Shown: positions 1 to 7,657 of the stretch, piece by piece | How the letters are laid out: every line of letters starts with the position of its first letter | Position numbering within the stretch: position 1 is the first letter of the stretch | Source: a virus | Direction: 5' to 3' (one strand) | Virus record (IMG/VR): IMGVR_UViG_3300042353_000511 | Coordinates: 1 to 48,364 of that record | DNA: 48,364 nucleotides | Made by a program: the position numbers and the translations under genes | Notes under the pieces: model-generated | Databases searched by the model: none | What the model was told of the DNA's origin: nothing | Seen by the model: the letters and a program-made list of their open reading frames with translations, nothing else

Positions 1-272
1 GGCCGGCTGGCGGTCTCAGTCTCCAGGTGTGCCAGACCTTCGGCACCTTCGGCCGGCTGGCGGTCTCGGTCTCCAGGTGTGCCAGCCCTTCGGCCGGCTG
101 TCGGTCTCGATCTCCAGGTGTGCCAGCCCTTCGGCCGGCTGGCGGTCTCGATCTCCAGGTGTGCCAGACCTTCGGCCGGCTGGCGGTCTCGATCTCCAGG
201 TGTGCCAGCCCTTCGGCCGGCTGGCGGTCTCGATCTCCAGGTGTGCCAGCCCTTCGGCCGGCTGGCGGTCTC
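1..272. repeat. Tandem 41-bp direct repeats, about 6.5 copies
   Basis: Copies begin at 1, 51, 92, 133, 174, 215 and 256 (last partial). The first two are separated by a 9-base insertion at 42-50. Copies differ at only a few positions. Each unit holds GGCTGGC near its start and GCCAGCC (GCCAGAC in some copies) near its end, so neighbouring units can form a 7-bp stem closed by the 8-base loop CTTCGGCC. The 41-base period is not a multiple of three, so the array is open in several frames without being convincing as protein. The array touches the window edge and may extend further left. Confidence 0.95.
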
Positions 273-302
273 CCCCCGGAATCCCCCCCGATTCTTCACA
301 CT

Positions 303-327
303 GGGGGAGGGGGGTAGTTTGGGGGGG
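303..327 (+). other. G-rich tract with quadruplex potential
   Basis: Runs of five, six and seven G lie at 303-307, 309-314 and 321-327. The last run can be split by a one-base loop, giving four G-triplets. A C7 run lies just upstream near 285-291, so a C/G hairpin is the competing fold. The region 273-459 otherwise shows no gene. Confidence 0.5.
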
Positions 328-425
328 AGCGACCCTCGGGCAGACCGCATGTCCCTGCCCCCGATTCTGTGCGGCGGTGCAGCCAAATCGCTCGAAACGG
401 CCCCCGTCGGCGGTTTGGCAAAAAC

Positions 426-446
426 GCTACCCCGCTATACAGCGTG
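426..446 (+). promoter_or_regulatory. Putative promoter or operator upstream of the first HNH gene
   Basis: GCTACCCCGC at 426-435 is a copy of the motif that recurs at gene starts in this window. It overlaps an imperfect dyad in which CGCT and AGCG flank ATAC. A TTGGCA lies just upstream (416-421). It could be a promoter with the dyad as operator, but no single -35/-10 pair has ideal spacing. Confidence 0.35.
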
Positions 447-459
447 GTACACTGCCGTC

Positions 460-1713
460 ATGTGTTGCAGCACCAGCGGCTGCGACAGGGAAGTCAGGAA
501 GTGCGAGTGGTGCGGCAGCGAATTGCCGAATGAGTCTCCATCTCGCGGGCGACCGACCAAATACTGCTCCGGTGAATGCCGCAAGGCCGACAGGCCGCTG
601 CGTCGGCGGCGCCGTGAGTGTGCGAACTGTGGAGCGGCGGACGTCTCTGTCGGCCGGCGGTTCTGTACGGATGCCTGCAAGGAGCAGTGGGCGGCGACGC
701 CGTGTGCTTGCTTGGGCTGCGGCAGAGAGTTCGTCCGTTCGCCAGCGACGCCCCCTGCGAAATGGTGCAGCAAAGGGTGCCGCGAGGCGTCGAGGAGGCG
801 AAGGAAGAGAGATGCGCGGGTCTCGGCAAGTGCCCCCCGATCATGCAAGTGCTGTGGGGCGATCCTGCCCGACAGGCCGTGGCCGCTGCGGGGGCGAAGA
901 AAGGTGTATTGCTCAAAAAAGTGCCGTAACGCGGCTCCGACCGGATCGTGCGAGAGGTGTGGCGCCGCGATCGCCAAGGGCAAGTCGTACTGCTCCGACG
1001 AATGCCGGTGGCCCAACAGGAAAGGAGCCCACGCGAAATGTCGCGAGTGCAGCAAGGAGTTCCTGAAGCCGAAGTACCGTTCTGCGTTCTGCTCGACAGA
1101 ATGCTCTTCTCGATGGGGCGAGAGGCACATGGACAGAATGCGTCTCCTGCGAAGCATCGCCCACCCTCCTAAAGTCCTCTCCTGCCTCTGCTGTGCAAAG
1201 CCCTTCTCGCCCCGCCCAGGCGGCGGCCGAGTCGGAAAATACTGCTCGCGGAACTGCGCCTTTGAGGCAAGACGACTCCGGCTGCCAGTCACCCGGTTCA
1301 CCAAGCGGCACGGCACGCCGATCGAGAACCAACTCGCCGCGTGGTTTCACGCTTGGGGCAACGACGCCGACGACGTCGTCGCTGGCAAGAGGCAGCGATC
1401 CGGCCACAAGTATCGGTGCCAGAAGTTCGGAGTGCCCTACGAGAAGTTCTCGCTCAAGGGCATCCTCAAGCGAGACGGCTGGGAGTGCCAATGGTGCGGG
1501 TGCGAGTTATTGCGGAAGCTCACGGAGGACGAGAGCGGCAAGACGGACCCGCGCAGCCCCTGCGTCGACCACATCGTTCCGCTGTCTCTGGGCCCGCCCT
1601 GCCCCGGCCACGTCCCATCGAATGTGCAGGCTTCGTGCTATCGATGCAATCAGAAGAAGGGCAGTCTCATGCCAGACTCCTTTGCGGCCAGACTTGCCAA
1701 TAAGCTACCATGA
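460..1713 (+). CDS. HNH endonuclease with an array of zinc-knuckle repeats
   Basis: A 417-residue protein. The N-terminal three quarters carry about seven repeats of the form CxxC, then a basic stretch, then YCSxxC or FCxxxC (for example CEWCG...YCSGEC, CKCCG...YCSKKC, CCAKPF...YCSRNC), which look like small treble-clef zinc sites. The C-terminal 110 residues hold an HNH fold: CQWCG, then CVDHIVPLS, then ASCYRCNQKKG. Phage HNH proteins next to terminase often help cut DNA during packaging, and this gene ends 7 bases before the small terminase, so that role is plausible. The open frame extends upstream into the 41-bp repeats. I place the start at the ATG at 460 because the upstream part is only translated repeat. 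The many zinc repeats are more than a normal HNH protein has. Confidence 0.8.
   Translation: MCCSTSGCDREVRKCEWCGSELPNESPSRGRPTKYCSGECRKADRPLRRRRRECANCGAADVSVGRRFCTDACKEQWAATPCACLGCGREFVRSPATPPAKWCSKGCREASRRRRKRDARVSASAPRSCKCCGAILPDRPWPLRGRRKVYCSKKCRNAAPTGSCERCGAAIAKGKSYCSDECRWPNRKGAHAKCRECSKEFLKPKYRSAFCSTECSSRWGERHMDRMRLLRSIAHPPKVLSCLCCAKPFSPRPGGGRVGKYCSRNCAFEARRLRLPVTRFTKRHGTPIENQLAAWFHAWGNDADDVVAGKRQRSGHKYRCQKFGVPYEKFSLKGILKRDGWECQWCGCELLRKLTEDESGKTDPRSPCVDHIVPLSLGPPCPGHVPSNVQASCYRCNQKKGSLMPDSFAARLANKLP
1683..1712 (+). promoter_or_regulatory. Putative promoter before terminase genes
   Basis: TTGCGG (1683-1688) and TACCAT (1707-1712) are 18 bases apart, inside the end of the HNH gene. The -10 is part of TAAGCTACCAT, a copy of the recurring motif. 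It lies 9 bases before the small terminase start. Confidence 0.35.
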
Positions 1714-1720
1714 AAGACAT

Positions 1721-2203
1721 ATGGCAAAAGGCCCCGCGCCGACCCCGAAGCACATCCTTCAGCTTCGCGGATCGAGGGAGGCCAAGTACCGCGAGGAGCT
1801 TGGCACCCCGGTATCAGAGTTGCCCGAACCGCCCGACTGGATGCGTCCAGCCGCGAAGGAGATGTTCCGCCTAGTCTGCGGATACACGCAGGGCATGGGG
1901 ACGCTAGCGGAAAGCGACACCCAAGTGATCGCGAGGTACGCGATCGTCTGGGAGAAGTGGTGGGCCGCAGAGCAGGAACTCGCCAAGACAGGCGAGTGCT
2001 GGCGGGAGGTTGTCGGCCCCGACGGGAGCCTGCGGTTCTGCCGACCGACCAAGTGGCAGTCGCAGAGCAACCACTGCCATGAGCAGTTGCGTCAGTTGGA
2101 AACGGTCCTCGGCCTGACGCCGGCGGATCGAACACGCCTCGGATATGGCGCGCAGAAGGTCATCCTCGACCCGATGGATGAGCTACTCACGAAGGGCGGC
2201 TGA
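1721..2203 (+). CDS. terS: Terminase small subunit, P27-like
   Basis: A 160-residue protein expected to bind phage DNA and start packaging with the large subunit encoded next. The N-terminus (PTPKHILQLRGSREAKYRE) has the Pro-Thr-Pro...LxLRGSxx pattern typical of P27-family small terminases, and the length is normal. The open frame continues upstream through the HNH gene. The ATG at 1721 is chosen because it begins the family-like N-terminus and follows the HNH stop closely. Basic N-terminus, helical middle. The assignment rests on family resemblance and on its place just before the large subunit. Confidence 0.82.
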   Translation: MAKGPAPTPKHILQLRGSREAKYREELGTPVSELPEPPDWMRPAAKEMFRLVCGYTQGMGTLAESDTQVIARYAIVWEKWWAAEQELAKTGECWREVVGPDGSLRFCRPTKWQSQSNHCHEQLRQLETVLGLTPADRTRLGYGAQKVILDPMDELLTKGG

Positions 2204-2218
2204 CGCCGACTTTCGCAA

Positions 2219-2233
2219 TTCGCGAATCGCGAA
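2219..2233. promoter_or_regulatory. 15-bp palindrome between small and large terminase
   Basis: Perfect inverted repeat with arms TTCGCGA and TCGCGAA around a single A, preceded by a related TTCGC at 2212-2216. It fills the short gap just before the large terminase ATG. It could be an operator, a terminase recognition (pac/cos-like) site, or a translational hairpin. The sequence alone does not decide. Confidence 0.55.
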
Positions 2234-2235
2234 CG

Positions 2236-3747
2236 ATGCAGCCATTCGTCGACATCCGGCGGTTCATTCCGCTCCTGAAGCACACCCGCGGCGACTTTGC
2301 CGGGCGGAACTTCCTGCTTGAGGCGTGGCAGGACTCCTACCTCAACGACCTCTTCAACACGAAGAACCCTGACGGCACTCGCCAATACAGGACTTCCCTG
2401 CTTGCCCTACCGCGGAAGAACGGCAAGTCTCAGATCGCAGCCGCGATCGGCTTGTACATGGCCTTCTGCGACGACGAGGGCGCCGAGGTGATCGTGGCGG
2501 CCGGCGACCGCTCCCAGGCGTCGATCCTCCACGACGCCGCCAAGCAATTGCTGGAGTCCTGCCCTGCCCTCGCCCGCAAGGCGAAGGTCTACCGCAACAG
2601 CATTGTCGTCCCGAGCCGCAACGCCAAGATGCTCTGCATCTCCAGCGAGGCCGGAACCAAGCACGGCTACAACCCGTCGTGCGCCCTGATCGACGAGTAC
2701 CACGTCTTCCCCGATCGGGAGCTTGTCGACGTCCTTGAGACCGGCATGGGCGCTCGAAAGCAGCCCCTCACGATCTACATCACCACGGCCGGCACCGATA
2801 TGCAGGGGCCTTGCTACAAGGACTGGAAGCGGGCCGAGAAGATTCGCGACGGCGCCCTCGTCGACCCGACGTTCCTGCCGTGCATCTTCGCCGCCGACCC
2901 TGCCGACGACCCGTTCGATGAGGCCACCTGGAAGAAGGCGAATCCGAACTACGGCGTCACGCTCAAGCCGGAATACTTCCACCAGTTCTCAGCCAAGGCG
3001 CAGCAGTCGCCGTCCGATGAGACGGTTTTCAGGACGCTCCACCTGAACCAGTGGATGTCCTCGACGACGAAGTGGTTGAAGGCCGGCGCCTTTGAGAACT
3101 GTGCCGAGCAGCCCCGGCCGGGCGGCGAGCGGATGTGCTACTGCGGCATCGACTTGGCCTCGACGTTCGACACCACCGCGTTCGTGGCGATCTGGCCCGA
3201 CGACGACGGAACCTACGACATCTACGCCCACTTCTTCATCCCCGAGGAGAACGCCGCCAAGCGCGCCAAGGAGGACCGCGTGCCCTACCTCGAATGGGCC
3301 AAGGCCGGATTTGTTACACTTACGGGAGGGGACGTGACTGACTACGACATCGTGCGGGACCACGTTCTAGCTTTCTGCGAGAAGAACGCAGTTAGGGGCG
3401 TGGCTATCGACCGATACAACGCCACGCACCTGACTACCCAGCTAGACAACGAGGGGGTCGTGATGAAGCCCTTCGGTCAAGGCTTTGTGTCGATGAACGC
3501 CCCGACGAAGCTCCTTGAAACCCTGGTAATTCAGGGGCGATTGCGACACGGCGGCAACCCGGTCCTTCAGTGGCAGGCGAGCAACGTCCAGGTGAAGACC
3601 GACGACGCGGGGAACGTGAAGCCGACGAAGAAAAACAGCAGTTCGACTGGCCGCATCGACGGCATGGTGGCCTTGATCATGGCCTTGGGCATCGCCTCGG
3701 GCGAGGCCAGGAACGAGCCCGACGAACCAATGCTCATGGTGTTCTGA
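2236..3747 (+). CDS. terL: Terminase large subunit, HK97-like
   Basis: The 503-residue packaging motor. It drives DNA into the prohead with ATP and cuts it. Visible ATPase motifs: Walker A-like PRKNGKS at about 59-65 and Walker B CALIDEYH at 149-156, the latter with its acidic pair. Nuclease motifs: GIDLAST (Asp306), GVAIDRYN (Asp392) and GRIDGMVAL (Asp475), matching the RNase H-like fold of HK97-type large terminases. Somewhat short at the N-terminus compared with many relatives, but all catalytic parts are present. The portal gene follows after two bases, the usual order. Confidence 0.95.
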   Translation: MQPFVDIRRFIPLLKHTRGDFAGRNFLLEAWQDSYLNDLFNTKNPDGTRQYRTSLLALPRKNGKSQIAAAIGLYMAFCDDEGAEVIVAAGDRSQASILHDAAKQLLESCPALARKAKVYRNSIVVPSRNAKMLCISSEAGTKHGYNPSCALIDEYHVFPDRELVDVLETGMGARKQPLTIYITTAGTDMQGPCYKDWKRAEKIRDGALVDPTFLPCIFAADPADDPFDEATWKKANPNYGVTLKPEYFHQFSAKAQQSPSDETVFRTLHLNQWMSSTTKWLKAGAFENCAEQPRPGGERMCYCGIDLASTFDTTAFVAIWPDDDGTYDIYAHFFIPEENAAKRAKEDRVPYLEWAKAGFVTLTGGDVTDYDIVRDHVLAFCEKNAVRGVAIDRYNATHLTTQLDNEGVVMKPFGQGFVSMNAPTKLLETLVIQGRLRHGGNPVLQWQASNVQVKTDDAGNVKPTKKNSSSTGRIDGMVALIMALGIASGEARNEPDEPMLMVF

Positions 3748-3749
3748 AG

Positions 3750-5396
3750 ATGGATCAAGCCGACGAAGCAGTCCTTGAAATCATCGAGAACCGGAGCAAT
3801 CTGGCCCGAATCTTTGAAGAGATTCGTGACACCCGACGGACGACGTCCGGCATTACTGTCAGCCCCGAGACGAGCCTGGAGTGCAGTGCCGTCCTCGCCT
3901 GCGTCAGGGTGCTGTCTGAGTCGATCGCCAGCCTGCCGATGAATCTCTACCGTCGCCTCCCCGGCGGCGGCAAGGAGATCGCCGAAGACCAGCACCTCCA
4001 CGAACTGCTGCACTACCAGACCAACGACTGGATGACGGCGTTTGAGTGGAAAGAGTGGATGATGAGCCAGTTGCTGCTGTGGGGCAACGCCTACAGCAAG
4101 ATCATTCCCGGCCCGAACGGCGCCGTCGACAAGCTGGAACCGCTCCATGCCTCGCGGATGACGGTCAAGCGGCTAGAGAACGGCAAGCTGCGGTACTACT
4201 ACCAAGTCCCGCCGACGCTCCTGAACCCGAGCCCAGACCCCGTCGAGTATCGGCAGGAGCAGATTTTTGTGATTCGCTGGCTCTCGTCCGATGGGGTGAC
4301 AGGCTATGTGCCTGTGACCCTCTCCCGCGAGGCCATCGGCCTTGCCAGGGCAGCGGAGATTCACTCCTCGGCATTCTTCGGGAACAACGCCCGCGGCGGC
4401 GCCGTCTTTGAGACCGACCAGCCCCACAAGCCCGAGGTGCTGCGGAGGTTCAAGGATCAGTGGAACGAGATGCTTCAGGGGCCGAAGAACGCATTCTCGA
4501 CCGTTGTGGTCCCGTATGGATTCAAGAAGCGGCCGGAGGAGATCAACAACGCTACCGCCCAGCTTCTTGAGACGCGAAGATTCAGCGTCGAGGAGTGTGC
4601 GCGAATCTACCGCGTTCCGGTCCACCTCCTCGGTGATATGTCGAACGTGCGCTACAACACGGTCGAGCAGTCGGCCATCGACTTCGTCACGTTCTCGCTC
4701 ATTCCGTGGTGCCGCCGCATCGAGATGGCCTGCCGCCGCGACCTCGTCGTGGACGACAAGACGTACTTCGTCGGCTTCGACCTCAATGCCCTGATGGCTG
4801 GCGACTACGAGGCGAAGGCGAAGCACGCCCGCGAGTTCTTCAACATGGGTGCGCTCGACGTCAACGAGCTTCGGGCCTCCATCGGGATGAACCCGCTGGA
4901 GGGCGAGGAGGGCAAGAAGCGATTCGTCCAGGTCAACATGGCCCTGCTTGAGGCGTTCACCGCCGCCAACCCGACAGGCCAGAAGCTCACCGACCTGCTC
5001 AAGCCCGAGCCGGCCAAAGAACCGGCCATCCCCGGCGAGAAGCCGGCCGAACCGGCCGAGGAGCAGCCCGAGCCGCCGGCCAAAGAGCCGGCCAAGCGTT
5101 CGGCGCCAGACCTGTTTGAGGTCTTGTTCATGACCAACGTCCGTCGGCTCGCCGGCCTGGAGATCGACGGCATCTTCGACCGCCGCGGCAAGCCGGAGAA
5201 GGTCGTCGCCTGGATCGACCAGATGGGCGAGCGGATGAAGTCCGAGCTACGCGACTGTGCGGAAGCTACCGGGCGAGACATCGCAGAGTTTTCGGCCAAT
5301 TGGGTAGCCCGCTCGCGAGAAATCCTGCTGGAGTGCCAGCGGAGTGGCCAGAAGTACGAATCAGTCCAGTCGGAGTGGTGCGACAAGCACCTGTAA
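3750..5396 (+). CDS. Portal protein, HK97 family
   Basis: A 548-residue protein forming the ring through which DNA enters and leaves the head. Family signs are SAVLACVRVLSESIASLPMNLYRR near residue 45, then LLLWGNAYSKI, the MSNVRYNTVEQ segment and DVNELRASIGMNP. The open frame runs upstream inside the large terminase. The ATG at 3750 is preferred, two bases past that stop. After the portal core, about 30 residues rich in Pro, Glu and Ala form a linker (bases about 5005-5095), followed by an extra helical domain of about 90 residues not present in minimal HK97 portals. Followed by the ferritin-like gene after two bases. Confidence 0.93.
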   Translation: MDQADEAVLEIIENRSNLARIFEEIRDTRRTTSGITVSPETSLECSAVLACVRVLSESIASLPMNLYRRLPGGGKEIAEDQHLHELLHYQTNDWMTAFEWKEWMMSQLLLWGNAYSKIIPGPNGAVDKLEPLHASRMTVKRLENGKLRYYYQVPPTLLNPSPDPVEYRQEQIFVIRWLSSDGVTGYVPVTLSREAIGLARAAEIHSSAFFGNNARGGAVFETDQPHKPEVLRRFKDQWNEMLQGPKNAFSTVVVPYGFKKRPEEINNATAQLLETRRFSVEECARIYRVPVHLLGDMSNVRYNTVEQSAIDFVTFSLIPWCRRIEMACRRDLVVDDKTYFVGFDLNALMAGDYEAKAKHAREFFNMGALDVNELRASIGMNPLEGEEGKKRFVQVNMALLEAFTAANPTGQKLTDLLKPEPAKEPAIPGEKPAEPAEEQPEPPAKEPAKRSAPDLFEVLFMTNVRRLAGLEIDGIFDRRGKPEKVVAWIDQMGERMKSELRDCAEATGRDIAEFSANWVARSREILLECQRSGQKYESVQSEWCDKHL

Positions 5397-5398
5397 TC

Positions 5399-5890
5399 AT
5401 GCCAATCGCCCCTCTCTCAGGCCCAATCTCCTCGGTCGGCAACGTCGTGGACGCGCTCCATCTCTCGCGCAGCCTCCACATGACCGCCATCGAGCAGTAC
5501 CAAGACCAAGCCGTGCATTTCCGGCGATGGGGATACACGAAACTCGCCGACGCCTTTGACGCCGACGCCGAAGAGGAGCGCGGGCACCTCAAGCTCGTCA
5601 CCGCGCGGCTGGAGTTTTACGACGTCGAGCCGAAATGCGGCCACGCCGACTCCGAATGGCCGCGGCACGACTACGAAGGCGTCCTCGACTCCAACTACGC
5701 CCTTGAATATGGGGCCATGAACGCCGAGCGGGCGAACATCATCGTCGCCAGGAACGCCGGCGACGAGGTCACCGCCGAGATTTTCGCCGAGCTTCTCAAG
5801 GGGAGCGAGGCGTCTGTGTCCGACATCGAGGCCACGAAGAAGCAGATCGAGCAAATCGGCCTCGACAACTACCTCGCGAACAAGGTCTGA
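5399..5890 (+). CDS. Bacterioferritin-like four-helix protein
   Basis: A 163-residue protein resembling bacterioferritin along most of its length: MTAIEQY with a following WG in helix A, EEERGHLKLVTARL in helix B, YALEYGAMNAERA in helix C, and DIEATKKQIEQIGLDNYL at the end. From memory of the family, the helix B iron ligands (Glu60, His63) and the helix C glutamate (Glu103) are kept. The helix A glutamate is His27, and the helix D ExxH motif is degenerate (SEAS at 136-139). The heme methionine position is Arg61. Iron oxidation may therefore be weakened or lost. It sits between portal and protease with 2-base gaps, so it is expressed with the head genes. A role in the virion, in iron handling, or as a decoy is open. 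The fold assignment is fairly confident, the function is not. Confidence 0.78.
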   Translation: MPIAPLSGPISSVGNVVDALHLSRSLHMTAIEQYQDQAVHFRRWGYTKLADAFDADAEEERGHLKLVTARLEFYDVEPKCGHADSEWPRHDYEGVLDSNYALEYGAMNAERANIIVARNAGDEVTAEIFAELLKGSEASVSDIEATKKQIEQIGLDNYLANKV

Positions 5891-5892
5891 CC

Positions 5893-7503
5893 ATGGATAT
5901 CGAACGCCGGACAATCGACGCGGTCCCCGAAGTGGAGTTCCGCGAGGATTCCTCGACCGGAAAGCGGCTTCCTGTCCTTCGCGGCTACGCGGCCGTGTTC
6001 GACAGCGAGTCGAACAACCTCGGTGGCTTCGTCGAGGTCATCGACAAGCGGGCCTTCGACAGGGTTCTGAGCAAGAATCCCGACGTCTACGCCCTCTTCA
6101 ACCACGATCGCAGCCTCATCCTGGGCAATACGAGCAACGGGACGCTGAAATTGTCGGTCGATGACTACGGTCTGCGCTACGAAGCGTACCCCGACGACAC
6201 TTCCGTCGCTCGCGACGTCACGACATGGGTGCAAAACCGCACCGTGAAGGCGTCGAGCTTCGCTTTTGCCGTCGACCGGGCCGCGCCGAACGGCGGCGAG
6301 TCGTGGGACAAGGGTCCGCGGGGCCTTCGGAAGCGGACGGTCACCGATATCGCGCTGCTCGACGACGTTTCCGTAGTGACTCGGCCTGCGTATGACGCCT
6401 CCAGCGTCGTCGTGAGCCGTCGAGCCATGGAAATGGCCGTTGGTGAGGCGTACCGGCCCAACCAAACGATGTCGAACGCGGCAAAACGGGGCCTGAAGGC
6501 CGCCGCGAACGACAATCAGGTCGATCCGATGCTGATTTCGATCGCCGAACGCATCGCCGACCGCCAAATCGTCGTCGTCGAGGACGTTTCTCGCCTCTCG
6601 GAGGTGATGGAGCGGTGCGCGGCGGCGAAAAACGCCGGTTGGACGGGCACTCTCCCCTGGATCGAGTGGCAACTGGCCGGCGGCGACAGCGGCGAGAAGT
6701 GGATTCAGCGCCGGACGGAAGAACTCGGCATTGAGGCCCGAAAAGCCATCGCCGACATCGACTTCACGCCCCCCGAAGGCGTGCGGAAAGAGGCCGCGAA
6801 GGGCTTGGAGTGGCGGCGGGAGTTCAATCGAGGCGGAACGGCGATCGGCGTCGCCAGAGCCCGCGATCTGAGCAACGGCGCGAAGGTCAGCCCCAGCACC
6901 GCCAAGCGGATGAAGGCGTACTTCGACCGCCATGAGGTCGACAAGAAGGGCCAAGGCTGGTCGCAGGGCGAAGACGGCTTTCCCTCTCCGGGTCGGGTCG
7001 CCTGGGCTCTGTGGGGTGGCGATCCTGGCAGATCATGGGCCAACAGCCTCGTCGAGCAGATGAATGCTGGCGGCGAGCGCGCCGCTGCGTACCCCGAAGA
7101 CGACGACGAAACACTCAAGAGCTACGAGGACACCGACATGACCGAACGAGACATGGCCTTGACCAACGCCTACCGCGACATCGGAACGAAGATGGGCGAT
7201 TGGACCGAGGAGGACTGCTATTACCTCGACGAGAAGACTGGCAAGATCATGTGCCGCTCGACGAAGGATGAATCCGAGGGCGCGAAGTCAGCCATGAGCG
7301 CGATGGACAACCTCAACGCGGCGCCGAATGAAGGTGAGCAGCGTGAGGCCGCAGTTGTTGAGGAACCTGCAACAACTGAACCGCCGGCCCCGCTCGCACC
7401 GACGCAAAAGCAGCGCGACGATGCCGAGGCGATCGCGGCCATCGCAGCGCTTGACGCAGTCGTGCTGGAGACTCACTTGCACGACAGTAGCGCAACAACG
7501 TAG
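5893..7503 (+). CDS. HK97-type prohead protease with C-terminal extension
   Basis: A 536-residue protein. Residues 1-170 are the S78-like serine protease that trims scaffold and capsid protein during head maturation. RGYAAVFD leads in, the catalytic His is likely His71 (FNHD), and the Ser is likely Ser121 or Ser122 (KASSFAF). Residues about 285-390 form a second domain (FTPPEGVRKEAAKGLEWRRE, then SPSTAKRMKAYFDRHEVDK, then WALWGGDPGRSW) seen fused to proteases in other phages. I know no firm function for it. The last 120 residues are acidic and low in complexity and could act as internal scaffold. Starts 2 bases after the ferritin-like gene. Confidence 0.87.
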   Translation: MDIERRTIDAVPEVEFREDSSTGKRLPVLRGYAAVFDSESNNLGGFVEVIDKRAFDRVLSKNPDVYALFNHDRSLILGNTSNGTLKLSVDDYGLRYEAYPDDTSVARDVTTWVQNRTVKASSFAFAVDRAAPNGGESWDKGPRGLRKRTVTDIALLDDVSVVTRPAYDASSVVVSRRAMEMAVGEAYRPNQTMSNAAKRGLKAAANDNQVDPMLISIAERIADRQIVVVEDVSRLSEVMERCAAAKNAGWTGTLPWIEWQLAGGDSGEKWIQRRTEELGIEARKAIADIDFTPPEGVRKEAAKGLEWRREFNRGGTAIGVARARDLSNGAKVSPSTAKRMKAYFDRHEVDKKGQGWSQGEDGFPSPGRVAWALWGGDPGRSWANSLVEQMNAGGERAAAYPEDDDETLKSYEDTDMTERDMALTNAYRDIGTKMGDWTEEDCYYLDEKTGKIMCRSTKDESEGAKSAMSAMDNLNAAPNEGEQREAAVVEEPATTEPPAPLAPTQKQRDDAEAIAAIAALDAVVLETHLHDSSATT

Positions 7504-7580
7504 GTTGAAAGTATCAGACATTGATGCTCCGCGACGGACGTTGCGGAGAGCAGTGCGAGTGACTTGAGGACTCAGGTCGC

Positions 7581-7614
7581 GGCGCGCTAGCGGGCAAATC
7601 ACCCGCCAGCCGCC
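7581..7614 (+). promoter_or_regulatory. Stem-loop in the major capsid leader
   Basis: A 12-bp imperfect stem: GGCG/CGCC, GCT/AGC and GCGGG/CCCGC around the loop CAAATCA. It lies in the 154-base gap between protease and capsid genes and has no T-run after it. It may be an RNA stabiliser or processing site raising capsid mRNA, rather than an intrinsic terminator. Confidence 0.55.
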
Positions 7615-7657
7615 GCACACCCGCGTTGGCTGGCTCACAATCAGGAGCAAGCCGACC

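Noticed and set aside
1-272. CRISPR array
   Set aside because: The 41-bp units abut directly with no unique spacers between them, and no cas gene is nearby.
29-1066. Long open frames running through the repeat array
   Set aside because: They are translated repeat sequence plus shadows of the HNH gene. The array is open in several frames because its period is 41.
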